Below, one piece after another: positions 25,630 through 34,307 of a stretch of DNA of 64,000 bases. Numbering within the stretch: the first letter of the stretch is position 1; each line of letters begins with the position of its first letter. A program made the translations under genes and the position numbers. The notes below the pieces were generated by a model that saw only the letters and a program-made list of their open reading frames with translations, had not been told where the DNA came from and searched no databases. Origin of the DNA: Mycobacteriaceae bacterium (lineage in GTDB: Bacteria; Pseudomonadota; Gammaproteobacteria; Burkholderiales; Burkholderiaceae_D); the NCBI GenBank assembly GCA_903970145.1, contig CAJCHO010000104.1, positions 26,329 to 90,328 on the forward strand. The letters run 5' to 3'.

Positions 25630-26076
25630 ATGACCAAACTCAGATTCCTTAGCGCAGCCGTGCTCGCCTCGGTCGGTCTGATTGCCCTGACCCCCGCGAC
25701 GGCACTTGCCTGGGGCCATGGCTATGGCCCCCCTGGACCGGCACGCTTCATCGGCGGTGTACTTGGCGCCGCCGCTACCCTTGCGGTAGCGCCTCTGGTC
25801 ATTGCCGGAGATATCGTCCAGTCGGTCGCCGCTCCCCAGCCGGGCTATTACGGCGGCGCGTCGGCCTACTATGGGCCGGGCCCCGGCACCTATGGACGTG
25901 CTGGCTACGGGCCGCCGCGCGGCTACGGTCCCGGATACGCGCCAGCTGGCGCCTACGGATACCCGCGACCCGCTTACGGACCGGCCGCACCCGGCTATGG
26001 CTACGGTCGTGGACCCGGCTATTATCAGCACTCACCCAATTTCTATCGCGCACAAGGCCATGACTACGCTCGCTGA
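25630..26076 (+). CDS. Exported Gly/Tyr/Pro-rich protein
   Basis: A 148-residue protein with a signal peptide (SAAVLASVGLIALTPATALA). A short hydrophobic segment (FIGGVLGAAATLAVAPLVIA) follows, then about 75 residues of low-complexity Gly-Tyr-Pro-Ala sequence in GYGP-like repeats, which is expected to be disordered and perhaps surface-associated. No family function is known to me. It lies 18 bases upstream of the TetR gene and both appear to be read from the operator-promoter at 25541-25589. GGAG precedes the ATG by about 9 bases. Confidence 0.7.
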   Translation: MTKLRFLSAAVLASVGLIALTPATALAWGHGYGPPGPARFIGGVLGAAATLAVAPLVIAGDIVQSVAAPQPGYYGGASAYYGPGPGTYGRAGYGPPRGYGPGYAPAGAYGYPRPAYGPAAPGYGYGRGPGYYQHSPNFYRAQGHDYAR

Positions 26077-26094
26077 AGTTCGCAAACGAGGCGC

Positions 26095-26772
26095 ATGACA
26101 AGGCGGGTCAGTAAGACCGCAGTCAGCATCGCGCCGCGTCGTCGCGCCGGCCGACCGTCCCGGCAGGAGGCCGGGCAACTTACCGAACACATACTCGAAA
26201 CCGCCAGCGCCCTATTGCTCGCCCACGGATACGGCGCGACCACGATCGAAGAGATTGCGCGCCGCGCCGGGATTTCAAAGCGCACCTTTTACGATCGCTT
26301 CGATGACAAAGCTGCGCTGATGAGCGCGGTCGTAACGCGCCTGATCGACAGCCTGCGTCCGCCACCCTATGTAGCCCTGCTCGAAGGCAAGAATCTTGAG
26401 CAGATCCTGCTGCATCTGGCGCAATTGATCCTGCATGCCGCGCTCACACCCCGCGCCTTGCGCCTGCATCGCCTGATCGTCGCGGAATCCGAGCGTTTTC
26501 CGGAGCTCGCGGCGGTCGTCGCCAAGGCAGGCGGGCGTCAGGAAGCAGTAAGCCTGATCAGCCAGCTCCTGCTGCGCGAAGCGCCTCATCCGCAGTTCGA
26601 CGCGACGAGTGCCGCTTTTGCCGCCCAGCAGTTTTTGCAGATGGTCGTATCAACGCCGCAGATGCGGGCGCTGGGGCTCGGTAGCCCGATGAACGCAGCC
26701 GAACTCGAGGCTTGGGCGCAGCGCAGTGTGGCGCTCTTTGTCGACGGTGTCTTGCGCCTGTCTTCCACCTAG
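26095..26772 (+). CDS. TetR/AcrR-family transcriptional regulator
   Basis: A 225-residue repressor. An Arg-rich lead (APRRRAGRPSRQEAGQ) is followed by the TetR DNA-binding domain at about 30-75, with the HTH in TTIEEIARRAGISKRTFYDR and the closing FDDKAALMSAV. The C-terminal ligand domain resembles the AefR-like group (LRLHRLIVAESERFPELA). It follows the Gly/Tyr-rich gene by 18 bases with GAGG before the ATG, so it probably controls that gene and itself through the palindrome at 25541-25577. The inducer is unknown. Confidence 0.9.
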   Translation: MTRRVSKTAVSIAPRRRAGRPSRQEAGQLTEHILETASALLLAHGYGATTIEEIARRAGISKRTFYDRFDDKAALMSAVVTRLIDSLRPPPYVALLEGKNLEQILLHLAQLILHAALTPRALRLHRLIVAESERFPELAAVVAKAGGRQEAVSLISQLLLREAPHPQFDATSAAFAAQQFLQMVVSTPQMRALGLGSPMNAAELEAWAQRSVALFVDGVLRLSST

Positions 26773-26871
26773 TCGGCGTGCAATCTGTATCAAGTTTTCT
26801 CGGCGGCTTGACTTCGTTGCGGTGAGCGCGAGAATGATCAGATACAGCGCGCGCACAACGGAGAAATTGCC

Positions 26872-27477
26872 ATGAAACAGAGAATCTTTTGCCTCGTAGC
26901 GGGCCTGCTTGCCACGCTGGTTTCGGCAGCCAGCCTCGCCATCGAAGTCGGACAGCCCGCCCCCGATTTTCACGCTACCGACCTGCAGGGCAAGGTGCGC
27001 TCGCTCGATGAATTCCGCGGCAAGATTGTCGTACTCGAATGGAACAATCCAGGCTGCCCCTTCGTGCAAAAGCAGTATGACTCCGGCAACATGCAGCACC
27101 TGCAGCAGGAGTCCACCGCACGCGGCGTGGTCTGGCTGACCATCAATTCGACCAATGAGCGCAGCGAGGACTTCAAGTCGGCCAACGATCAGCTCACCTG
27201 GAACGCGCAGCGCAAGCTCGCCTCGACCGATTACATTCTCGACAGCAACGGCACGATCGGTCACCTCTACGGCGCGCGCAATACCCCGCACATGTTCGTG
27301 GTCGACAGCCATGGCATGCTCGCCTACGCCGGCGCGATAGACGACAAGCGCAGCACCAATGTCGCCGATATCGCGGGGGCGCACAACTACGTCAGCGCGG
27401 CGCTCGATGACCTGCTTGCCGGTCGCGCCGTCGCAGTCGCCAGCGCCCCACCCTACGGCTGCTCGGTGAAATACTAG
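26872..27477 (+). CDS. Exported redoxin (AhpC/TSA-type thioredoxin-fold protein)
   Basis: A 201-residue thioredoxin-fold protein with a signal peptide (CLVAGLLATLVSAASLA). The redoxin core begins VGQPAPDFHATDLQGK; the peroxidatic cysteine is Cys62 in NNPGCPFVQKQY, with no CxxC partner. A second conserved cysteine, Cys197 in the C-terminal PYGCSVKY, is placed like a resolving residue. TPHMFVVD holds the cis-Pro loop. A periplasmic thiol peroxidase or thiol-reductant role is likely. GGAG lies 8 bases before the ATG. Its stop overlaps the stop of the convergent DsbD-like gene. Confidence 0.85.
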   Translation: MKQRIFCLVAGLLATLVSAASLAIEVGQPAPDFHATDLQGKVRSLDEFRGKIVVLEWNNPGCPFVQKQYDSGNMQHLQQESTARGVVWLTINSTNERSEDFKSANDQLTWNAQRKLASTDYILDSNGTIGHLYGARNTPHMFVVDSHGMLAYAGAIDDKRSTNVADIAGAHNYVSAALDDLLAGRAVAVASAPPYGCSVKY

Positions 27478-28301
27478 GGACTGTCGAGCGCTGCCTCTAC
27501 GCGCCGCGGGCGCGCCCCCTTTTCTATCCATATCCCGCTGATGTGGGTACCGACGGCATAGTGCTCGCCCTGCTCGCCAAGCTTGGCTGACCACATCACA
27601 GCCTGCCCGGTGCGCTGCGACACGGGCGCGTCGCCAGGCTCGATCAACTGCTCCTGATCCGGAAAGAACTCTCCTTCGCGCGCGGGCTCAAGGACGAGTT
27701 GCAGACGATGGTCGTGGCGTTGCGCGCGTACTGCGGAGAAGTTAAAGGCCTCGGGCGTGCGCTGTAAAAAGCGCTCCAGCAAGGCCGTCCGCGTACTTGC
27801 CGCGCTGACCGGGAGCTCAAGCGACAGCTGGGCACTCTCGGGAATGCAAGTCTCCCGACACGCGAGCCACGAAACCCTGGCGCTTAGCTGAACCGGAGTG
27901 CGTCCGTTCCAGTCACGCGGAGTAAACACCATGACCGGCAAGACCAGCTCGCCTTCATAGCCATAGCTGGCAAATCCCCCGCCGTTGGCAATGCGCCGTG
28001 GCGCCGGCCATTCAATATCGCCCGCGCTCCAGCCTTCGGGCAGCTGCCACTCAATGCGCGTAGGCAATCCGGCATCGCCAGGGTTCTTCCAGTAGGTGTG
28101 CCAGCCCGTTGCGTGAAGCATCCGCACTCCGACCCAGAGCGTATGGGTTTCACCGGGCACGGCAGTACGCGCAATCAGGCTTGCCTGCACGTGGGTCGCC
28201 ACCGGCGCATCAGCTGCAGCTGCCAGAGCAGCGACCGGCGCCGACAAAAGCGCGCAGCAGAGCCCCAGCCGTGACGCATCTGCTCTTGCCAGGAGGATCA
28301 C
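27474..28301 (-). CDS. Stand-alone DsbD/ScsB-type N-terminal periplasmic domain
   Basis: A 275-residue protein with a signal peptide (LGLCCALLSAPVAALAAAA) and a mature part matching the N-terminal domain of DsbD/ScsB-like thiol reductants: TLWVGVRMLHATGWHTYWKN, LPEGWSAGDIEWPAP and a two-cysteine site SWLACRETCIPE. The membrane electron-transfer domain and C-terminal thioredoxin domain are absent. It probably hands reducing equivalents to a periplasmic partner; the redoxin encoded convergently is a candidate. The chosen GTG at 28301 overlaps the TGA of the DAHP synthase gene (GTGA), and starts the signal peptide; a TTG at 28334 is possible. Confidence 0.75.
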   Translation of the reverse strand: MILLARADASRLGLCCALLSAPVAALAAAADAPVATHVQASLIARTAVPGETHTLWVGVRMLHATGWHTYWKNPGDAGLPTRIEWQLPEGWSAGDIEWPAPRRIANGGGFASYGYEGELVLPVMVFTPRDWNGRTPVQLSARVSWLACRETCIPESAQLSLELPVSAASTRTALLERFLQRTPEAFNFSAVRAQRHDHRLQLVLEPAREGEFFPDQEQLIEPGDAPVSQRTGQAVMWSAKLGEQGEHYAVGTHISGIWIEKGARPRRVEAALDSP

Positions 28302-29389
28302 TGCACAGCTGCCAGTGGATCGGCCGCGGCCCAACGCGTGCCGCGCACGCTGCGCAGGCGCTCAGCGGCCTCGGTCAGCATGCGCCGCGTGTCGTCCCAG
28401 CCGATACAGGCGTCGGTGATCGACTGCCCGTAGGTCAGCGCGCCGGGGTCGCTACCCAGAGCCTGGTTGCCGGCAACCAGGTGCGATTCGAGCATCATGC
28501 CAATCAGGGATCCGTCCCCGAGAGCGATCTGCGTGACAACGTCGGCCAGTACTTCACCCTGGCGGGCCGGATCCTTGGCCGAATTGCCGTGACTGCAGTC
28601 GATCATGATATTGGCCGGCAAGTGTGCTGCGCCGAGTGCATCGCGACAGCTGCGCACGAAATTGCTCTGATAGTTCGGCTGCTTGCCGCCGCGCAGGATT
28701 ACATGGCCGTAGGGATTGCCGCGCGTCTGGGTGATCGCCGAGCGGCCGTTCAAGTCAATACCTAGAAACGAATGCGGCGTACTGGCAGCTTTCATGGCAT
28801 TGACGGCCGTCACGAGACTGCCGTCGGTGCCGTTCTTGAATCCGACCGGTGTCGACAGGCCGCTTGCCATCTCGCGGTGGGTCTGGGACTCGGTCGTGCG
28901 CGCACCGATCGCAGTCCAGCTGATCAGATCGCCCAGGTATTGCGGCATGAGCGGATCGAGCGCTTCGGTCCCGGTTGGCAAACCCAGATCATTGATATCG
29001 CGCAACAGGCTGCGCGCCATGCGCACCCCCTTGTCGATGTCGAAGGAGTCATCAAGATTCGGGTCATTGATTAGACCCTTCCAACCGGTCGTGGTGCGCG
29101 GCTTTTCAAAATAGGCGCGCATGACGACCAGAAACTGGTCGGAGATTTCCTCGGCCAATACGCGCAGGCGCTGGGCGTATTCGAGCGCGGCCTTGCAGTC
29201 GTGGATCGAGCAGGGACCGACCACCATCAGCTTGCGGCCATCTTCCTTGCGCAAAATGCGCTCGATGGCGGCGCGCGTATTCTCAACGCAGGCTTGTGCT
29301 GCCGGTGAAACCGGCAATTCGGCCTTGAGCTGCAAGGGCGAGACCATTGCGTGCTGGGACTGGATCCTGGTGTCGCTCAGGGCGGACAT
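28298..29389 (-). CDS. 3-deoxy-7-phosphoheptulonate (DAHP) synthase, class I
   Basis: Condenses phosphoenolpyruvate and erythrose 4-phosphate, the first step of the shikimate pathway to aromatic amino acids. The 363-residue chain matches the E. coli AroF/AroG/AroH type: VVGPCSIHD, PRTTTGWKGLINDP, the GARTTESQTHRE loop, GFKNGTDG and DCSHGNS. The N-terminal region that sets feedback specificity does not tell me which amino acid inhibits it. ATG at 29389 is chosen from family length; AAGG lies upstream. Coupled to the DsbD-like gene downstream. Confidence 0.93.
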   Translation of the reverse strand: MSALSDTRIQSQHAMVSPLQLKAELPVSPAAQACVENTRAAIERILRKEDGRKLMVVGPCSIHDCKAALEYAQRLRVLAEEISDQFLVVMRAYFEKPRTTTGWKGLINDPNLDDSFDIDKGVRMARSLLRDINDLGLPTGTEALDPLMPQYLGDLISWTAIGARTTESQTHREMASGLSTPVGFKNGTDGSLVTAVNAMKAASTPHSFLGIDLNGRSAITQTRGNPYGHVILRGGKQPNYQSNFVRSCRDALGAAHLPANIMIDCSHGNSAKDPARQGEVLADVVTQIALGDGSLIGMMLESHLVAGNQALGSDPGALTYGQSITDACIGWDDTRRMLTEAAERLRSVRGTRWAAADPLAAVQ

Positions 29390-29629
29390 GACACTAACCT
29401 TGTTCAAAGAGTGCGGACGGGAATCTGGATGAAAAGAAAGCGGGAGCAGGTAATCGCGCTTTCCCGGGCGACGCGGCCCAGGCGTGCACGCGCCACTGCC
29501 ATCGCGCACCGGCACTCGCACCCAGGCTCACCACGCGGACGCTGCCGTCCGCGTAGCGATTCTCGCAGATGCCGGATAGCCCGGCAAATGCTGCGCCAGA
29601 CCAGCGGGGGTGGATTGCCGCGCAGGCGC

Positions 29630-29880
29630 CTAGAGCGCTGCGAGGAAAGCCGCCAGGTCGGCCGCCTCCACTGGGCTTAATCCAATCTGGAAGCGCCGAT
29701 TGTAAAAGCCAACGACGTGCTCAATATCGGACGCGGCGCCGTTGTGAAAATACGGGCCGCGCGCGGCGAGCCCACGCAGGCTCGGCACCTTGAACTTACC
29801 AATGTCAGCCCATTGACCGGTCTGCAACGCCAAGCCGGGACCGCTCGATTGCACCGCTCGCGCATTGCGACCGCCGGGGC
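29630..29880 (-). pseudogene. C-terminal remnant of a di-heme cytochrome c peroxidase (MauG/CcpA family)
   Basis: The frame ending at 29630 reads DIGKFKVPSLRGLAARGPYF, HNGAASDIEHVVGFYNRRF and a final ADLAAFLAAL, the conserved end of bacterial di-heme peroxidases. The two CXXCH heme sites that should lie more than 150 residues upstream are absent; instead the next gene's end begins at 29907. The remainder of the gene has been lost, so no working enzyme can be made. Confidence 0.6.
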
Positions 29881-29906
29881 CGCCCCCCGAGCCAACCAGA
29901 TTCTTC

Positions 29907-32747
29907 CTAGGATGCGGGAAGTGCCGCGAGACTGCGCCGCGCCATGACGTACTCCTTGAGTTCGGTCGCACCGGTATCGACGCTCATCTTGAAGTAGCCG
30001 CGCGCCCGGACCGTGTCGCCATCAAGGAGATACTTCTCACCAGCGTAAAAGTACAACTCGCACAGGTGCGATGGATCTTTCATGTCGCGCATGGCCGCCT
30101 TCTGGGTGGCATCCAGATCGGTCTTGCCCATCAGGTAACTCAGCACTGGATAGGGCCACATCGTTGCGTCCGAGCGGACATAGGGCTGGACTGCGGCCGC
30201 CCCATCTTCGCCGGCACCCTTCGCGGCGAGATAGATCCAGATTACGGGGTAGGCCTGATCCTTGCCCGACGTGGTTCTCGCGACCAGCTTCATTTGCCCC
30301 TTGGTCTTTGCGAAGTCGTGCGAGAAATAGCTCGCGTAGGCGAGCACATTGCGCGGTGTCGGATCCGAGGGCGAGAGAGTGAGGGCCTTTTGCGCCCATT
30401 CAATGGCCGGGGCGTCTTCGCCGCGATCGAATGCGTTCATGGCAGCGCCCGCATAATTCTTCGGATCGGCCGGTGACAGGCGAATCGCCTCGGCGTAGTT
30501 CTCGCGTGCCATGGCGGACCAGCCCAGATTGTCGCGCTCGGATCCGAGATCGCGCAAAACCTGCGCCCGCAATTCGGGCTCGAGGCGGTTACCTGCCAAC
30601 CAGGCGGTGAGGGCGATCTCTCTGGCAGCCGAAGTAGCTTCCGCCGCTGTCACGACCTTTTGAGTCCAGGTTCCTGCACGAATCGCCGTGAGCCGGTCAT
30701 TGTATTGTTTGTCGTAGCCGCTGGCGACCGCAACCGACGCGGGCGGATAGCTGACCCTGCCGCCAAAACGCGAGCGCCGCAAGGTCACTACGCGCTCGGA
30801 AAAAGCCTGCCAGTCTTCCGGCGACACGGAGGTATCCGGGAAATGCAGGATCGCACTGAGTTCGGCGCTGCGCGTCTTGTTGGTGTAAACCACGTGGTAG
30901 TCAAAGTGACTGCCAGGGTCATCGAAAGTCTGGCTCGCCGGCGTTGTATACACATCCTCGGGGAAATTCACGATCGCGCGCTCGCGGTACGTCCCCGGAT
31001 ACGCGAAGCGCCAGGGACGGCTGCGTCGGGGATCCTCTGGTAGCTGCAGGGTCGCGGAGATATTCCAGAAGCCAATGTCAGCGTAAAGCGCCTTTTCTTC
31101 CGGGAATTTCCAGAATCCGGGGAGCGTGAAATGCTGAACCATTGTCACCGCGTTGCGATTGGGCTCCTCAACAACTTTCAGGTGATCCTCTGCGTGGATT
31201 CTTGGATAGAAGCGCCCATACGAGGTGATCAGGCGCGTTTCGAGCTGCTCAAGCGGCTGGCTGGCAACCGACAGGCGCAGCCCCTCGGCCAATTCGCCCG
31301 ACAGCGTGACCCGTGCCTCGAGTGTTGGATCTTTGGTGAAGTCGCTAACCGTAATCACATCTTCTACCGCAACCCGCTCCTCGTTTTCGGCACTCGGTAG
31401 CTCGCTAAGGGCAGTCGATGTTGGTGTCAATTCCAGGCCGCGTCCGAGCCCGACCGATGCGCGCTGCTCGAACGGCCCGGTCTGGCCACTGCGCGTGGCG
31501 TCGAGAAAGTACACGTGGTCCGCGATCACTACACGCGCAATGACGTGATTGAACGCGAGCGGACTGGGCAGCATGCCGGCGAGCTCGTCGCGGTAGTGGG
31601 TCGAGACCAGAACCGGAGTGGCGTCGATGGAGAGCTGGCGCAACAACGCGATCAGAAGCGTCACCTTGTCCTTGCAATCGCCAAAGCGCTGCTCGAGCAC
31701 CTTGCCGGGTGCAGTTGGGTGGTGACTGCTCTCGCCCATCTCCATGCCAAAGTAGCGCACGTCGTTCTGAACGAACTCCAGCGCCGCGCGTAGGCGCTCT
31801 TCGGGGGTAGTGGTGGCCGCGCGGATGGAATTGGCACGCTGGCGCAACTCCTCCGATATCGTCCCCGAGATCTCAAATAGCGAAGTACCCCAGTGGGCAA
31901 CGCTGGCCCAGTCGTCGAACTCGCTGATCTGAATCTGATCCGCCAGGTAGATGGTCTCGGGCGCCAGCGGATCGATAATGAGCTGCGGAACGGAGGTCTG
32001 CGTGAACAGGATTTCGCGCTGCCCGGCGGTAATGGAACTGGTCACTTGCATCTCGGGTCCCGCCATGTAGTGAATCTCGCGCGACTCGGGCGCCAGGATG
32101 CGCATTCGATAAAGTGATGCGGGTCCGATCTGCTGCTTAACCCAGGCGGACGTGACGAACTTGTCGCCGAATACGGGGTTGCTACCGCGAATCGAATAGG
32201 AATATTCAATCCGATCCCCCACCCGGACATCGTCAAGGACGATCGATGCCGTCACGAGTCCGTCGTACATGCGGTAGTCGAGTTGGGTCTCGCGGTGCAA
32301 CAGTTCGATTTTCTTGGGATCGAGTTTATTTATGCGAGTCCCGGCGCGCACGATCTCGAGCTTGTGCATTACCAAAGTCTGATAGCTCGGATCGAACCAG
32401 GCCTGGATCTGGGCTGCGGTTCCAAGTCCCCCGGCCTCGTCGACCACACGGATAACATGCCAGTAGTCGATGCTGCGGTCGTGCTCGATCTTGACCTGAT
32501 GGTCGGTCAGGCCGTAGTGCATGCCACTGCCGGCAGGAACCGGCGCCGTGCCCTCAGTCAGGGAAGTGATCCAGCTTGGCGGCGGTTCCACGAGAAAGCT
32601 AAAACCACCCGAATTTACCTTGTCCGCCCCGGGCTTCTTGGCCGATGCCTGCGCGCTGGGCGCCTGATCTGCAGCGGCACTGGCCACCAAAACAAGCCAT
32701 GCCGGCAGGAGAAAAGTGCTGAGAAGACGCGCGAGAGAGAAGGGCAT
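29907..32747 (-). CDS. DUF3857 / transglutaminase-like protein with TPR-type C-terminus
   Basis: A 946-residue exported protein with a signal peptide (LLSTFLLPAWLVLVASAAA). The DUF3857 beta-domain (about 60-230, with IDYWHVIRVVDEAGGL and DRIEYSYSIRG) is followed by a transglutaminase core whose likely catalytic residues sit in RFGDCKDKVTLLIALL (Cys), AFNHVIARV (His) and YFLDATRSGQ (Asp). The C-terminal 250 residues resemble TPR helices (NYAEAIRLSPADPKNYAG). Family members are periplasmic or surface proteins of unknown substrate. ATG at 32747 is chosen; the TTG upstream is not needed for the signal peptide. Confidence 0.85.
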   Translation of the reverse strand: MPFSLARLLSTFLLPAWLVLVASAAADQAPSAQASAKKPGADKVNSGGFSFLVEPPPSWITSLTEGTAPVPAGSGMHYGLTDHQVKIEHDRSIDYWHVIRVVDEAGGLGTAAQIQAWFDPSYQTLVMHKLEIVRAGTRINKLDPKKIELLHRETQLDYRMYDGLVTASIVLDDVRVGDRIEYSYSIRGSNPVFGDKFVTSAWVKQQIGPASLYRMRILAPESREIHYMAGPEMQVTSSITAGQREILFTQTSVPQLIIDPLAPETIYLADQIQISEFDDWASVAHWGTSLFEISGTISEELRQRANSIRAATTTPEERLRAALEFVQNDVRYFGMEMGESSHHPTAPGKVLEQRFGDCKDKVTLLIALLRQLSIDATPVLVSTHYRDELAGMLPSPLAFNHVIARVVIADHVYFLDATRSGQTGPFEQRASVGLGRGLELTPTSTALSELPSAENEERVAVEDVITVSDFTKDPTLEARVTLSGELAEGLRLSVASQPLEQLETRLITSYGRFYPRIHAEDHLKVVEEPNRNAVTMVQHFTLPGFWKFPEEKALYADIGFWNISATLQLPEDPRRSRPWRFAYPGTYRERAIVNFPEDVYTTPASQTFDDPGSHFDYHVVYTNKTRSAELSAILHFPDTSVSPEDWQAFSERVVTLRRSRFGGRVSYPPASVAVASGYDKQYNDRLTAIRAGTWTQKVVTAAEATSAAREIALTAWLAGNRLEPELRAQVLRDLGSERDNLGWSAMARENYAEAIRLSPADPKNYAGAAMNAFDRGEDAPAIEWAQKALTLSPSDPTPRNVLAYASYFSHDFAKTKGQMKLVARTTSGKDQAYPVIWIYLAAKGAGEDGAAAVQPYVRSDATMWPYPVLSYLMGKTDLDATQKAAMRDMKDPSHLCELYFYAGEKYLLDGDTVRARGYFKMSVDTGATELKEYVMARRSLAALPAS

Positions 32748-32894
32748 CGGGCAACCGCTTAACTGGGCAAAGCGCAAGGATACCGAATTACGCCTGCCAG
32801 CAGAGTACTGGCCTTAATTAGAATTTCTTATTGCGATCTCGCAAGGAGCGCTGTCGCCGTTTGCCTTCCTGCACATGCCAGTTCGGGCTTGGAC

Positions 32895-33425
32895 TCAGGC
32901 GCGCGTCGCTTTACGCCGCACGACCAGACCCGCCAGCAGGGTTGCCGCAACCCCTAGCCCGACGATAAGACCACTGTGGTCATACCAGAGCGTATCGATG
33001 CGCGCCCTCTCGGGATTATCCCGTGCATAAGCGATCTGGACGTCCTCCCCGGATGCGTAGCGGACCATCCTCTGGGGACGCGGCGTCGTGACACGGTGGA
33101 TCGTGCCATCCGGGGTAGTGAATTGCACGATTGGATGAACCTGTCTTGCTGCAGGCCGAAGAAACCCCACCACTTTCCCCTGGGTGCGCACAGGATCGGG
33201 CGTAGTCGCCAGATAGTCACTATCGAACCACGCACCCCCTATCACGATGCATAGCGCGACCGCACTGGTAGCTAACGCGCGCACGCCGACTCTCCCGTGC
33301 CTCGTGATTTTGCGTGCCGCCGTTCGATTCGAGCCATCCGGTTTACCTTTTGGTTGCACATCCGATCCAGATTCTACTTCGATGCGATCCGCCAACGCTG
33401 AGCGCGCGTGCTTGATGCTTGGCAT
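32895..33425 (-). CDS. DUF3592 membrane protein
   Basis: A 176-residue protein with two membrane helices (about residues 52-70 and 148-170) enclosing a small extracytoplasmic beta-domain. The VRTQGKVVGFLRP, HPIVQFTTPDGTIHRV and GEDVQIAYARDNPERARID segments identify DUF3592, function unknown. The first 45 residues are polar and may not all be translated; ATG at 33425 has a poorly placed GGGGA, so the start is uncertain. Confidence 0.7.
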   Translation of the reverse strand: MPSIKHARSALADRIEVESGSDVQPKGKPDGSNRTAARKITRHGRVGVRALATSAVALCIVIGGAWFDSDYLATTPDPVRTQGKVVGFLRPAARQVHPIVQFTTPDGTIHRVTTPRPQRMVRYASGEDVQIAYARDNPERARIDTLWYDHSGLIVGLGVAATLLAGLVVRRKATRA

Positions 33426-33542
33426 TCCCCAGGGCCCGGCAAAACGGCAGGTTCGCCCCGTCACTGGCAACAAGCGTTAGTATCTGCGCTCCGGAACCCG
33501 AGATGACCTGCGGATTGCGCGGCATCTGATCTGTCTCACACC

Positions 33543-34307
33543 ATGTCCGAATCCGAACCAATTCGTCTATCCAAGCGCATGAGCGAGCTCGGCCTTGCCT
33601 CGCGACGCGAGGCGGACGAGTGGATCGAGCGTGGCTGGGTTCGCCTTGATGGCGAACTCGCAGTGCTTGGCAGCAAATGGCTGCCCGGACAAAAGATCAC
33701 GATCGACGCGCGCGCCAAGCGTCAGCAGGCGCGACGCATTACGATTCTGCTTCACAAGCCCATCGGTTATGTGAGCGGGCAGGCCGAAGACGGACACCAG
33801 CCAGCAAGTCTGCTGGTTACACCCGAGAATCAGTGGCACTCGCCGCGCGCCAAGAAACCGCAGGGACCGGCGCTGCAGCGCAAGGATCTGTTGGGCCTGG
33901 CACCTGCGGGGCGCCTCGACATTGACTCCACCGGACTACTGGTACTCACCCAGGACGGACGCATAGCCAAGGAGTTGATCGGCGAGGAATCGCAGGTCGA
34001 GAAGGAATATCTCGTCAGGGTGCGTTATACCGACGGCGCGCGGCTGCCCGATGCCGATCTCAAGCGTCTGAATCACGGACTGTCTCTTGACGGTCGAGTG
34101 CTGCGGCGCGCAGAGGTCAGCTGGCAGAACGACGATCAGCTACGTTTTATCCTCCACGAAGGCCGCAAGCGCCAGATCCGTCGCATGTGTGAGCTCGTTG
34201 GTCTGAAGGTATTGGGTCTCAAGCGGGTGCGCATTGGCCTGGTTACGCTCGCAGACTTGCCGCCCGGCAAATGGCGCCTGCTTGAAGTCGACGAGAAATT
34301 CTCTTGA
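33543..34307 (+). CDS. rluF: RNA pseudouridine synthase, RsuA/RluF family
   Basis: A 254-residue enzyme that isomerises uridine in rRNA (RluF acts on 23S U2604; the same fold also modifies tRNA). Residues about 7-55 form an S4 RNA-binding domain (RLSKRMSELGLASRREAD). The catalytic Asp lies in GRLDIDSTGLLVLTQDG, and LLHKPIGYVSG and EGRKRQIRRMCELVG are the other family motifs. A long insertion (DGHQPASLL to LQRKDLLGL) also occurs in RluF. The assignment to RluF rather than RluB/RluE rests on this overall pattern. The next gene overlaps its stop codon. Confidence 0.85.
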   Translation: MSESEPIRLSKRMSELGLASRREADEWIERGWVRLDGELAVLGSKWLPGQKITIDARAKRQQARRITILLHKPIGYVSGQAEDGHQPASLLVTPENQWHSPRAKKPQGPALQRKDLLGLAPAGRLDIDSTGLLVLTQDGRIAKELIGEESQVEKEYLVRVRYTDGARLPDADLKRLNHGLSLDGRVLRRAEVSWQNDDQLRFILHEGRKRQIRRMCELVGLKVLGLKRVRIGLVTLADLPPGKWRLLEVDEKFS

